Source: JADKIH01 sp031385005 (lineage in GTDB: Bacteria > Bacteroidota > Bacteroidia > AKYH767-A > 2013-40CM-41-45). Taken from it: a stretch of DNA of 64,000 bases. The first letter of the stretch is position 1; every line of letters starts with the position of its first letter. Shown one piece after another: positions 46,213 to 55,115 of this stretch. The stretch is from contig JANNBB010000045.1 of NCBI GenBank assembly GCA_031385005.1, positions 6,264 through 70,263 of the forward strand, given 5' to 3'. The position numbers and the translations under genes are program-made. Below the pieces are notes generated by a model, which made no database searches, had not been told where the DNA came from, and was given only the letters and a program-made list of their open reading frames with translations.

Positions 46213-47127
46213 TTACTCAACCTTAAAACTATCCCCTTCAATAGCCAATGTCGTATCGGGAAAAACCGCTCTTGCTTCTTCTAAAAGCGGATACAAATTT
46301 TTATAGCGCGCGGAAAAATGTCCGATGATCAATCGTTTGGCATTCGCTTTTTTTGCAACAGTGGCAGCTTGCTCGGCTGTAGAATGAAACGTCTCAAAAG
46401 CGCGCGCTGTCTTATCACTCAAAAAAGTTGCTTCATGATAGAGCAGGTTGACATTTTTAACTGCTAAAATCGTATTTTCTTCATAAAGTGTATCGGAACA
46501 AAAGGCATAAGACCTTGGGGCTTTCGGTTCTAAGGTTAGTTCAGCATTGGGAATTACTTTTCCTTCAGGTGAAATATAATCTTTTCCATTTTTGAGATCG
46601 AAGTATGAAGCGACAGGAATATTGAATTTATTTAATTGATCCTTCTTCAATTTACGTTGCGCCATTTTTTCGGAAAACAAAAATCCGGAACAGGGTATCC
46701 GGTGGTTTAGCTTAATCGTTTTCACTTCCATGCCTTCATCCGAATAAATAATTCCGGGTTCTGCATGATTCAGAAAATGGTAATGAATTGGATAGCGTAG
46801 ATTGGTTTCAGAATATTTTAATTGAATATCGACAATCTCTTTTAAGGGTTCGGGGCAATACACATGGAGTTCTGAAGTTCTGCCTTGCAAATGCATTGTT
46901 GACATTAAGCCGACTAATCCGAGATAATGATCGCCATGCAAATGAGAAATAAAAATATGATTGATGCGATGAAATTTGATTCGGTAACGGTTCAGTTGAA
47001 TGAGTGTTCCTTCACCACAATCAATGAGAAATAAACGTTCATTAATGTTAAGAACCTGAGCAGTAGGATGACGTTGATAAATAGGAGTTGCAGAACTACT
47101 GCCTAAAATAGTAACCTCAAAAATCAT
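46213..47127 (-). CDS. rnz: ribonuclease Z
   Basis: A 304-residue metallo-beta-lactamase-fold endonuclease that trims tRNA 3' ends. Zinc ligands are in HLHGDH (His62, His64, Asp66, His67) followed by YLGLVG, with further ligands in CSDTLYEE and IIGHFSARY. Length is the normal short (bacterial) form. Both tRNA genes in this window lack an encoded CCA, which makes them natural substrates. The start overlaps the stop of the upstream T9SS protein gene by one base (TAATG), indicating translational coupling. Confidence 0.95.
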   Translation of the reverse strand: MIFEVTILGSSSATPIYQRHPTAQVLNINERLFLIDCGEGTLIQLNRYRIKFHRINHIFISHLHGDHYLGLVGLMSTMHLQGRTSELHVYCPEPLKEIVDIQLKYSETNLRYPIHYHFLNHAEPGIIYSDEGMEVKTIKLNHRIPCSGFLFSEKMAQRKLKKDQLNKFNIPVASYFDLKNGKDYISPEGKVIPNAELTLEPKAPRSYAFCSDTLYEENTILAVKNVNLLYHEATFLSDKTARAFETFHSTAEQAATVAKKANAKRLIIGHFSARYKNLYPLLEEARAVFPDTTLAIEGDSFKVE

Positions 47128-47885
47128 TAGTTGTCAGAAACGATCATCCTTTTTGTGAAGGTATGTACTCCGTCAGAAATGGAGTAAATATAAATTCCCG
47201 CTTGGAGATTGCGCACATCAACAATAAAATTTGATTTCCCTTTTTGGAAAAACTGGTTCTGAGAAAAAACTTTTTTTCCGATCAAATTAGAAATTTTGAG
47301 TTCAAGCATTTCGGGATGTGCAAGTGTAACCGGAAAAGTAGCGATAGATTTTGATGGATTTGGATTATTTTGACCAACAGAAAAACTTCCATTCTCAATT
47401 CCTGCAAATCCTACCTGAGGATCAATAACAAGTGAATAAGCAGTATAATCTACCGGAACAACCTGCGGAATTGTCAATGCCGTTACATAAGCGGAAACAT
47501 GAACGACTAATGGATAAACTCCGGCTGAAGTCGGATTTCCACTAAGAGTTAGACAAGCATCTGAACCACCGGGAAAACTACATGTTGCAGGTGTGCAAGT
47601 ATATGTAAATCCGGCAGGCAATCCGGAAACACCGGTCATAACGATTGAATCAAAATGAGCAGTGTATTGAAAACCCGTAACCGGGTCTGTAATTAACGAA
47701 TCCAACTGTACCTTTACCTGCATGACGGTAGAATAAGGCAAACCGGCCGTTCCATGCGGAAGATCTGTAGCACTATCCGGATAAATACCCGGATCATTGT
47801 GCGTGATTGAAGTGTCAGGAATACACTGGCTCTTAACAACAGTGCAGGCAAGTAAAAAGGAAAGGAGGATCGTAAAAATTTTCAT
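47127..47885 (-). CDS. small T9SS-sorted secreted protein
   Basis: A 252-residue exported protein. Signal peptide MKIFTILLSFLLACTVVKSQ. The middle is beta-rich with several cysteines (FTYTCTPATCSFPGGSDACLT), and the C-terminus is a type A T9SS sorting domain: NNPNPSKSIATFPVTL, then a FIVDVRNLQAGIYIYSI strand and TKRMIVSDN. It should be cleaved on export and lipid-anchored or released. The role of the central part is unknown. It sits between a STAS protein and RNase Z genes with 2 nt and minus 1 nt spacing, so it is translated from the same message as both. Confidence 0.8.
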   Translation of the reverse strand: MKIFTILLSFLLACTVVKSQCIPDTSITHNDPGIYPDSATDLPHGTAGLPYSTVMQVKVQLDSLITDPVTGFQYTAHFDSIVMTGVSGLPAGFTYTCTPATCSFPGGSDACLTLSGNPTSAGVYPLVVHVSAYVTALTIPQVVPVDYTAYSLVIDPQVGFAGIENGSFSVGQNNPNPSKSIATFPVTLAHPEMLELKISNLIGKKVFSQNQFFQKGKSNFIVDVRNLQAGIYIYSISDGVHTFTKRMIVSDN

Positions 47886-47887
47886 GG

Positions 47888-48259
47888 TTATTCTTTATGC
47901 ATTTGTTTTTCAACTTCCTCCATGAAAATCAAGTCGATTGCTTCATTGTTTGTAGGAAGCTGTATTAACATGGTATCCAATTGAGAAATTGATATTAATT
48001 TTTTCACGTGTTCCTGAACTCCGGTAAGAACAAATGTACCGTTGTTATCTCTGCACGTTCTGTAAGCAACTAAAATAGCGCTTAATCCGGAGGAATCACA
48101 ATATTGTACTTCGCTCATGTCGAAAATCATATTCTTGAATGTCTCATGATGCAAAATGACTATCTCCGCCTTCAACTCCGGCGCTACTTGAGAAGTCAGT
48201 TTGGGTTCTTTTATGCATATAAGAGCATACTTTTCCTGTTTGTCTATTGTTAAGTTCAT
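47888..48259 (-). CDS. STAS domain protein (anti-anti-sigma factor-like)
   Basis: A 123-residue cytoplasmic protein of the SpoIIAA/RsbV fold. The phosphorylation loop is QYCDSSGLSAIL with adjacent serines 56 and 57. Family members bind an anti-sigma kinase when unphosphorylated, or act in other partner-switching circuits. No kinase or phosphatase of this type is seen nearby. The stop is 2 nt before the T9SS gene, so it heads a three-gene operon. A -7-like TATTTTTG lies at 48276-48283 on the minus strand, 17 nt upstream. Confidence 0.85.
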   Translation of the reverse strand: MNLTIDKQEKYALICIKEPKLTSQVAPELKAEIVILHHETFKNMIFDMSEVQYCDSSGLSAILVAYRTCRDNNGTFVLTGVQEHVKKLISISQLDTMLIQLPTNNEAIDLIFMEEVEKQMHKE

Positions 48260-48275
48260 AGATTAAGTATTTTTT

Positions 48276-48283
48276 CAAAAATA
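48276..48283 (-). promoter_or_regulatory. candidate -7 element of the STAS operon
   Basis: TATTTTTG on the minus strand fits TAnnTTTG and is close to the STAS start codon. No well-placed -33 TTG was found. Confidence 0.4.
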
Positions 48284-48500
48284 CGACAATTTTAGCATAT
48301 ACCCTCATGCAGGTCATTAATTTTCAACAGGTAAAAGATGCGAAATTGTTAATATAAAATTGTCACGAAAGTCTAAAACCTTTTGATTTTCCCGAGTCCT
48401 GAACTATAAATTATTGCTCACCTCCTATTCTAAATACATGGATGTTTTTAAAATATTGTCTATATTATAATCAAATTAATTGACTGTAATACGACCTTAT

Positions 48501-49694
48501 ATGATTGACAGAACAATAGTACACATGGACCTTGATTCCTTTTTTGTTTCTGTTTCCGTGCTTCAGCGTCCGGCTCTTAGGGGGAAACCTGTTCTTGTCG
48601 GAGGAACAAGTGACAGAGGAGTGGTTGCAGCATGCAGCTATGAGGCCCGGCATTTCGGTATTCATTCAGCCATGCCGATGAAAATTGCCAAAAGACTTTG
48701 TCCGGAAGCCATTATTATTCGCGGTGATTATGAAGAGTATTCGAAGTTTTCAGATGTCATTACTGAAATCATCAAGGAAAATGTGCCGTTGTGTGAAAAA
48801 GCATCTATCGATGAATTCTATATAGACTTAACGGGCATGGATCGGTTCTTCGGTTGTTACAAGTTTGCTTCGGAACTCAGGCAGAAAATTATCCGCGAAA
48901 CGCATTTGCCGATTTCGCTGGGTTTCTCGGGAAATAAAACAGTCAGTAAAGTCGCTACCGGCGAAGCCAAACCCAACGGACAAATCAAAATTGATTTCGG
49001 TCATGAGAAAAATTTTCTGGCTCCATTGTCTGTGAAAAAGATTCCAATGGTCGGCGACAAGACCTATCATCTACTCCGAAGTATGGGTGTGGAAAAAGTT
49101 CATACACTCCAAAAAATGCCTGTTGAAATGCTCGAAATGGTTTTAGGCGAAAACGGAAACATGATCTGGAAAAAAGCGAATGGAATCGACAACTCTCCTG
49201 TTGTTCCTTATCAGGAAAGAAAGAGTATGTCGACTGAAGAAACTTTCGATACGGATACAATTGATCTGAACAAACTCAATTCCGTTTTTATTTCCATGAC
49301 TGAAAAACTTGCTTACCAGCTTCGCTCTGAAAACAAACTGACGGCATGCATCACTCTTAAAATTCGTTATTCTGATTTCAACACGCACACTATGCAGGCC
49401 AGGATTCCATATACGTCCTGTGACCACACACTCATTGCCAAAGCGAAAGAGCTTTTCGAAAAACTGTTTAATAAGCGCTTGTTAATTCGACTGATTGGAG
49501 TGCGGTTTAGTCATCTCGTCGGTGGTGGACACCAGATCAATTTATTCGAAGATAGTCAGGAAATTATTCAGCTATATCAGGCCATGGACAGGATTCGCAA
49601 ACGTTTTGGTGAAAACAAAATTCACAGAGCTGTCGCTGAGGACTTCAGTCTTCGCTCATTCAACCCATTCAATGGAATTAAAAAAACGATTTGA
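48501..49694 (+). CDS. dinB: Y-family DNA polymerase IV (DinB)
   Basis: A 397-residue translesion polymerase. Catalytic carboxylates are Asp10 in HMDLDSFF and Asp104/Glu105 in SIDEFYID. The fingers segment GVVAACSYEAR and the thumb FSGNKTVSKVATGEAKP are present, followed by a little-finger domain. The ATG at 48501 was preferred to an upstream TTG because it gives the standard short N-terminus. The C-terminus has no clear clamp-binding QLxLF, although NLFEDSQE is loosely similar. The DnaE paralogue begins 2 nt after the stop. The 241-nt region upstream, shared with the divergent STAS operon, shows no clear LexA-type site. Confidence 0.93.
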   Translation: MIDRTIVHMDLDSFFVSVSVLQRPALRGKPVLVGGTSDRGVVAACSYEARHFGIHSAMPMKIAKRLCPEAIIIRGDYEEYSKFSDVITEIIKENVPLCEKASIDEFYIDLTGMDRFFGCYKFASELRQKIIRETHLPISLGFSGNKTVSKVATGEAKPNGQIKIDFGHEKNFLAPLSVKKIPMVGDKTYHLLRSMGVEKVHTLQKMPVEMLEMVLGENGNMIWKKANGIDNSPVVPYQERKSMSTEETFDTDTIDLNKLNSVFISMTEKLAYQLRSENKLTACITLKIRYSDFNTHTMQARIPYTSCDHTLIAKAKELFEKLFNKRLLIRLIGVRFSHLVGGGHQINLFEDSQEIIQLYQAMDRIRKRFGENKIHRAVAEDFSLRSFNPFNGIKKTI

Positions 49695-49696
49695 AC

Positions 49697-52636
49697 ATGT
49701 ACTTAAACTGTCATTCTTATTTCAGTTTGAAATACGGCGTTTTATCACCGGCTGAATTACTGCAGGAAGCCGAACGGATAGGTTGCAAGAAATTGGTGTT
49801 GACAGATATCAACAATACTTCGGGGACGTTGGATTTTATCCGAAGAAGTAAAAATTCTTCTGTAGAACCTGTAATTGGTATTGACTTCAGAAATGGGAAT
49901 CAACAACAATTCGTTGGCATTGCAAAAAACAATGAAGGTTTTTTTGAATTGAATAATTTTTTATCCGGGCATCTTCAATCGAATGAACATTTTCCTTCAG
50001 AAGCTCCGGTTTTTGAAAATTGTTTTATCGTTTATACTGCAAACCACCCATTTAGAAAATTAGCTGAAAACGAATTCATCGGAATTCGTCCGTCAGAATT
50101 AAACCGGCTGATTGTTTCGCCCTGGAGGAATCACCTGAATAAAATGGTCATCCTCTCCCCTGTTACCTTTAGAAACAGAAGAGATTTCAATGCACATCGT
50201 CTCTTGCGTGCTATTTCCAATAACACGTTGTTGAGTAAATTAAATTTAAAAGAGCAAGGACTTCCGGATGAAATAATGATTCCGGAAAAAGTATTGCGTC
50301 AACTCTATGAACAACTTCCTCAGCTAATCAGCAATACACAATTCATATTAGACAACTGCAGCATTTACTTCGAATTCGGAAAAAGTAAAAATAAAAAATT
50401 CTATACCGGATCAGAAAAAGAGGATACAACGTACTTGCTTCAATTGTGTTCGGAAAATCTTCATTACCGTTATCCTCATGCTGATCAAACCATTGTTGAT
50501 CGTTATGAAAAAGAAATCAAAGCCATAACCGAACAGGGATTTGCTTCTTATTTTCTGATAAACCGCGACATTGTTAATTATGCCAGGCATAAAAATTATT
50601 TTTATGTAGGAAGAGGAAGTGGGGCGAATAGTCTGGTCGCTTATTTATTGCGCATAACCGATGTCGATCCCGTAGATCTCGATTTATACTTCGAGCGATT
50701 CATGAATCCTTTTCGAACGAGTCCGCCGGATTTCGATCTCGATTTTTCCTGGAAAGACAGAGACGATGTGATTGCCTATATTTTTCACAAATATGGAAAT
50801 ACACATACTTCTCTGTTAGCCACCTATAGCACTTTTCAAGAAGATTCTGTGGTCAGGGAATTGGGAAAAGTTTTTGGCTTGCCTAAACAAGAGATCGACG
50901 CCATTCAAAAAGAAGGGATACTTAATCAAAATGGAAAATATTATTCGCTGATAAAAAAATATGCGTTAATCCTGAACGATCTTCCTTCACACCTGAGTAT
51001 TCATGCCGGCGGCATTTTGATTTCGGAGAAGCCGATTCAATATTATACAGCGACTTCATTTCCGCCGAAAGGATTTCCAACAACGCAATTCAGTATGATA
51101 GAAGCGGAAGATATTGGATTGTACAAATTTGATATATTAAGTCAGCGCGGATTGGGGCATATTAAAGACAGTCTGGAAATAATCGAAAATAATCGTGGAG
51201 AAAAAATCGATATTCACGACATCAATCGTTTCAAGCAAGATGAAAAAATAAAAAAGCATTTACGTGAGGCAACATGTATGGGCTGTTTTTATGTGGAGAG
51301 TCCTGCGATGAGGATGTTACTGAAGAAATTAGAAGCCGACACCTATCTCGGACTAGTCGCTGCCAGTTCGATCATTCGTCCGGGTGTGGCCTCATCAGGA
51401 ATGATGCGCGAATATATACTTCGATCGAAAAGATTACCGGCTTCGTTCCAGACGCCACCGGAAATGTATGAAATATTGAAAGAAACATTTGGCGTGATGG
51501 TTTACCAGGAAGATGTGATTAAAGTAGCCCATTATTTCGCCGGACTCACTTTGGGTGAAGCTGACATGCTCCGCAGAGGGATGAGTGGGAAATATCGTGG
51601 ACGGGAAGAATTTGCACAAGTGCGTGAAAAGTTTTTCAGCAATTGCAATCAACGTGGATACAAGGAAGAAACAACCCGTGAAGTATGGAGACAGATTGAG
51701 AGTTTCGCGGGATATGCGTTCTCAAAAGGACACAGTGCTTCTTATGCAGTAGAAAGTTATCAGAGTTTATTCCTGAAAGCTTATTTTCCGAGAGAGCACA
51801 TGGTGGCAGTGATTAATAACTTTGGCGGCTTTTACAATACAGAATATTATTTTCACGAAGCGCGAATGAATGGAGCGGTGATTCATGCTCCGGATATCAA
51901 TAAAAGTGATTACCTGACTTGTATAGATGGCATTGATATTTACGTTGGATTTATTCATCTGGCGGAATTTGAATCGAAGGTTGCGGAGAATATATTAGCG
52001 GATAGGAAAAATTACGGTCTATATACAGGACTGGAAGATTTAATGAAACGTGTTTCCATTTCGCTTGATCAACTGAGAATTCTTGTTCGAATCGGTGCTT
52101 TTCGTTTCACCGACATGACTAAAAAGGAATTACTCTGGGAAATTCATAAAATACTTGGGAAAAAAATCAAGACTGAAAAAGTGAATGAACTTTTCGAAGT
52201 AGTTAAAAATAAATTTACGATCCCCCCGCTTCATTATCACCAACTGGACGATGCGTTTGATGAAAAAGAAATATTGGGATTTTCAATCAGTTCTCCTTTT
52301 GAACTGCTGAAAGAAAATCTTTCTACAAATATAAGTGCAGCAGATTTAAAAACGAATTCAGGAAAAGTAATTGAAATTTCCGGTTACCTGGTGACTGTCA
52401 AATACACGCGCACTAAACATGGAGAAAGAATGATGTTTGGAACCTTCATCGATATACAAGGGCGATTTTTTGATACCACACATTTTCCAAAAGTATGTAT
52501 TGAATTCCCTTTGAGAGGGAAAGGTTGTTATCTCATTCGGGGAAAGGTTGCTGAAGAATTCGGATTTTTCAGTTTGGATGTAATTAGTTTACAGTTGTTG
52601 GAAAACTTAACGTTGGAGGCGACTTTAAATAATTAG
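49697..52636 (+). CDS. short DnaE-family DNA polymerase III alpha paralogue with degenerate PHP domain
   Basis: A 979-residue C-family polymerase, shorter than replicative DnaE (about 1160). The polymerase active site is intact: GRGSGANSLVAY, then the PDFDLDF carboxylates Asp345, Asp347 and Asp349. The N-terminal PHP domain starts YLNCHSYFSL where active relatives have H-x-H, and TDINN where they have TDH, so metal-binding histidines are lost and proofreading by PHP is unlikely. Helix-hairpin-helix and OB-fold regions follow (GKVIEISGYLVTVK near the end). A QLDDAF at the position of the clamp-binding motif is a weak match. Coupling with dinB suggests a DnaE2-like role in mutagenic lesion bypass rather than bulk replication. 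No imuB gene is present. Confidence 0.88.
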   Translation: MYLNCHSYFSLKYGVLSPAELLQEAERIGCKKLVLTDINNTSGTLDFIRRSKNSSVEPVIGIDFRNGNQQQFVGIAKNNEGFFELNNFLSGHLQSNEHFPSEAPVFENCFIVYTANHPFRKLAENEFIGIRPSELNRLIVSPWRNHLNKMVILSPVTFRNRRDFNAHRLLRAISNNTLLSKLNLKEQGLPDEIMIPEKVLRQLYEQLPQLISNTQFILDNCSIYFEFGKSKNKKFYTGSEKEDTTYLLQLCSENLHYRYPHADQTIVDRYEKEIKAITEQGFASYFLINRDIVNYARHKNYFYVGRGSGANSLVAYLLRITDVDPVDLDLYFERFMNPFRTSPPDFDLDFSWKDRDDVIAYIFHKYGNTHTSLLATYSTFQEDSVVRELGKVFGLPKQEIDAIQKEGILNQNGKYYSLIKKYALILNDLPSHLSIHAGGILISEKPIQYYTATSFPPKGFPTTQFSMIEAEDIGLYKFDILSQRGLGHIKDSLEIIENNRGEKIDIHDINRFKQDEKIKKHLREATCMGCFYVESPAMRMLLKKLEADTYLGLVAASSIIRPGVASSGMMREYILRSKRLPASFQTPPEMYEILKETFGVMVYQEDVIKVAHYFAGLTLGEADMLRRGMSGKYRGREEFAQVREKFFSNCNQRGYKEETTREVWRQIESFAGYAFSKGHSASYAVESYQSLFLKAYFPREHMVAVINNFGGFYNTEYYFHEARMNGAVIHAPDINKSDYLTCIDGIDIYVGFIHLAEFESKVAENILADRKNYGLYTGLEDLMKRVSISLDQLRILVRIGAFRFTDMTKKELLWEIHKILGKKIKTEKVNELFEVVKNKFTIPPLHYHQLDDAFDEKEILGFSISSPFELLKENLSTNISAADLKTNSGKVIEISGYLVTVKYTRTKHGERMMFGTFIDIQGRFFDTTHFPKVCIEFPLRGKGCYLIRGKVAEEFGFFSLDVISLQLLENLTLEATLNN

Positions 52637-52644
52637 GGGAGAGA

Positions 52645-52740
52645 AAATTTTACCATGGAGGCACGGAGAACATGGAGTTTCACGGAGAGTATCTTAATCT
52701 CCGTGAAACTCCGTGTCCTCCGTGCCTCAGTGGTAATTTT
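52645..52740. repeat. long imperfect inverted repeat between dnaE paralogue and barrel-protein gene
   Basis: A left arm (52645-52688, with TACCATGGAGGCACGGAG and TTTCACGGAGA) pairs with a right arm (52698-52740, TCTCCGTGAAACTCCGTG and GTGCCTCAGTGGTA) around a nine-base loop. It lies between convergent genes and could terminate transcription in both directions or be a REP-type element; a further partial GTCACGGAGTA occurs at 52756-52766. Confidence 0.75.
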
Positions 52741-52879
52741 TAAAAAAGATAAGCGTCACGGAGTATGCAAATTATATCGCAAACCTTATCAATCTACCTG
52801 CCATTATTTTTAAAACATAAAAATTTCAAGGAGTCGAAAAGCCATTCAGTGTGTTTAAACAACCCACTCTTTCGTAAAA

Positions 52880-54475
52880 TTAATTTAACATGTAAGCGAC
52901 TCCAAATAAAACTCCGGTAGAAAAATATTTTTGCTTTACCCCATAATCGTTTTCAAAAACAGAATTCAGATTAGACCGAATTTGAGGTCGCAAAACAAGC
53001 TTAGCTTTGCCGCTGAAACGATAATAGAAATCCGCACTTAAACGTGCATTGAATAAATACCTTCTAAAAGTTTTTATATCGCTTAACGATTCAATACCCT
53101 TTCCATCGGTACGGAGATAATGTCCATTTTGAGTGGTCAACAGTGCCGGAGCTACTCCCCCACTGATACCAAAACCGACACGTCCGCGATTAAGGCAATA
53201 GGAAATTTCGATTGGAAGTTCTAAGTAATAGGAATGATTGACACCATTGGTTTTGGCAATTTCTTCATCGTATTTGTATTCCTCTATTGTATCTCTGACA
53301 ACTACAAAGCTACTGTCCTGAATTTGTCTGATCGTTTGCAGCAACAATTGGTTTCCGGTAATATATGCAGTATCAATATCTACATAATTTGTAATAAAAG
53401 TATTCCAACCTGACGTTTCAGTAATTGTTGGCTGAATACTGAATGGATAGTAATTTGTCCTTTCTCCATAGGCGGCATATTCAACACCCATACTTAAAGA
53501 AAGTGATTTATAAGTAGCTGAAACAGCTATACCAATGGAAGGAGCAACAATTGCATCTTCTTCATTTTTACGATGTAATAAATAATTATTCCAGTCACTG
53601 TTCAGCTCCAAGGATTTGCTGATAGAATGAATTCCGCCAGTCAAGGATGCTTCCCATGCAAGAGGGTTGTTGTGAGAATTTTTAATGACTTTGGGCCATG
53701 ATTTTTCTTCTGCATTTTCCAATTTAGATTTTACCGGCAAAGAAGAAGCGAAAGTATTAAGAAGTGTGATACCGGAAGTGAGCATTAAATCTGTTTCCTT
53801 AATATTATCTGCAGGTTGGTTGTATGCTGTTCTTGTTTCAAATGTATTATCTGCCTTATTATTCTTTGGAGTAACAACCAAATCCATTTCATTTTTATGC
53901 TTAACTGAGTTTTCAGAATGAATAGTGTTGGGCTTTGAGGAATTCAACGTTTGAGTATGAACTACTGCACTAACTGCCTCCAGATTAGAATTCGAAGTTG
54001 ATTTTTGCTTGACTGATTTACCTTCGTCATTCAAATTTTCCTTGTTAATTTTCGAATTAGAATTACTGACATTTTCTTTTGTAGCAACTTGTTTTGCAGA
54101 AACAACGGTAGTTGAATTTGCCTGTGTATTGTTTTTTTTATTGCTTTTTAGACCAACCTGATCACTAGTATTTCTATCGCTCACTAATGGAGTGTTTGTT
54201 GAATTTGAAACGACGGTGCTTTTAGTTTTTATTTCATCCGCCTGATTGATGCTTTTGGTAGAACCGGGGGTTTGTTGAATTTCATTAGAAAGATTTTGTT
54301 TATAATCAGGATTTTTCTTAGCGGGAATAAAAAATAATCCCAACAAGATTAATGTCGGAACAGAAATAAAAAGAAGTATTCTTCTCAGCTTTTTCGTCCT
54401 GAAATGTTTGTCGATTAATTTTTCCGCAGCATTCCACGATTGGTTTGCATCGGGTATATTATTATTTTCCATCAT
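52880..54475 (-). CDS. inner-membrane anchored protein with beta-barrel-like C-terminus, sigma-factor partner
   Basis: A 531-residue protein. About 34 cytoplasmic residues precede a single membrane helix (ILLFISVPTLILLGLFFIP). Then comes a long low-complexity Asn/Ser/Lys/Thr linker (about residues 60-260). The C-terminal domain of about 260 residues has alternating amphipathic strands like outer-membrane barrel proteins (WEASLTGGIHSI, SLSLSMGVEYAAYG, VGFGISGGVAPA, LRPQIRSNLNSVF). There is no cleavable signal. The gene overlaps the ECF sigma gene by 4 bases (ATGA). By context it may regulate that sigma factor, although the cytoplasmic part does not show the classic zinc anti-sigma motif. Family not recognised with confidence. 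Confidence 0.7.
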   Translation of the reverse strand: MMENNNIPDANQSWNAAEKLIDKHFRTKKLRRILLFISVPTLILLGLFFIPAKKNPDYKQNLSNEIQQTPGSTKSINQADEIKTKSTVVSNSTNTPLVSDRNTSDQVGLKSNKKNNTQANSTTVVSAKQVATKENVSNSNSKINKENLNDEGKSVKQKSTSNSNLEAVSAVVHTQTLNSSKPNTIHSENSVKHKNEMDLVVTPKNNKADNTFETRTAYNQPADNIKETDLMLTSGITLLNTFASSLPVKSKLENAEEKSWPKVIKNSHNNPLAWEASLTGGIHSISKSLELNSDWNNYLLHRKNEEDAIVAPSIGIAVSATYKSLSLSMGVEYAAYGERTNYYPFSIQPTITETSGWNTFITNYVDIDTAYITGNQLLLQTIRQIQDSSFVVVRDTIEEYKYDEEIAKTNGVNHSYYLELPIEISYCLNRGRVGFGISGGVAPALLTTQNGHYLRTDGKGIESLSDIKTFRRYLFNARLSADFYYRFSGKAKLVLRPQIRSNLNSVFENDYGVKQKYFSTGVLFGVAYMLN

Positions 54476-55053
54476 TGTAAAACAGAATTATTCATTGCTA
54501 CTTTTTTTTTCACATCCTGCTGAAGCAAATCTTGCAATCTTTTTTTTGCATTGTGCAGGTGTGCTTTGGATGTTCCGGATGATATCTTAAGCATTTTTCC
54601 GATTTCATCATGACCATAGCCATCGACAACAAACAGATTAAATACAGCACGATTCATTACGGAGAGTTGATTAACAGCCTGCATAATTTCTTCCAGCTTT
54701 TCCTTTTCAGCAGCAGGGTCGAATGCAGGGTGTAGAAAATCATCTTCACCTAAATCGCGGTAATCGATGTTTTCTCTGTGTTTGGAATTTTTTCTGAACT
54801 CGTCGATGATGTGATTGATAGCAATCCGTCGCGTCCACAATTCAAAGGGAACAGATTCTTTTTTCAGGAAGCTGTCCATGTTGCGAATGATTTTCAGAAA
54901 AATATAATTAAGAGAAGACTGAACATCATCTACATTCACATAATATCGCCTACAAACAGAAACAAGGAAAGGAAAGCACATATGATAGAGTTCATAGTGT
55001 GCTTTCCTGTCATCCTTTCGGCATCTCTCGAGAAGCTCTGTAGTAGGTTTCAT
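54472..55053 (-). CDS. ECF-type sigma-70 family RNA polymerase sigma factor
   Basis: A 193-residue sigma factor with only regions 2 and 4. Region 2 contains DVQSSLNYIFLKIIRNMDSF and WTRRIAINHIIDEFRKN; region 4 contains AVFNLFVVDGYGHDEIGKMLKISSGTSKAHLHNAKKRL, a standard helix-turn-helix for -35-type recognition. ECF factors usually answer envelope or stress cues through an adjacent regulator, here the overlapping membrane protein gene. It is preceded by the PKD gene terminator, so it starts a separate transcript. Confidence 0.93.
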   Translation of the reverse strand: MKPTTELLERCRKDDRKAHYELYHMCFPFLVSVCRRYYVNVDDVQSSLNYIFLKIIRNMDSFLKKESVPFELWTRRIAINHIIDEFRKNSKHRENIDYRDLGEDDFLHPAFDPAAEKEKLEEIMQAVNQLSVMNRAVFNLFVVDGYGHDEIGKMLKISSGTSKAHLHNAKKRLQDLLQQDVKKKVAMNNSVLQ

Positions 55054-55057
55054 TTTT

Positions 55058-55090
55058 AAAATAAAAGGGAAGAGGCCGTTTGCCTCTCCC
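55058..55090 (-). terminator. intrinsic terminator after the PKD-domain gene
   Basis: On the minus strand GGGAGAGGC pairs with GCCTCTTCCC (one bulged base) and is followed by TTTTATTTT. It separates the PKD gene from the ECF sigma gene. Confidence 0.8.
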
Positions 55091-55115
55091 TCTTACAAAC
55101 TTAACGTGAAAACAG

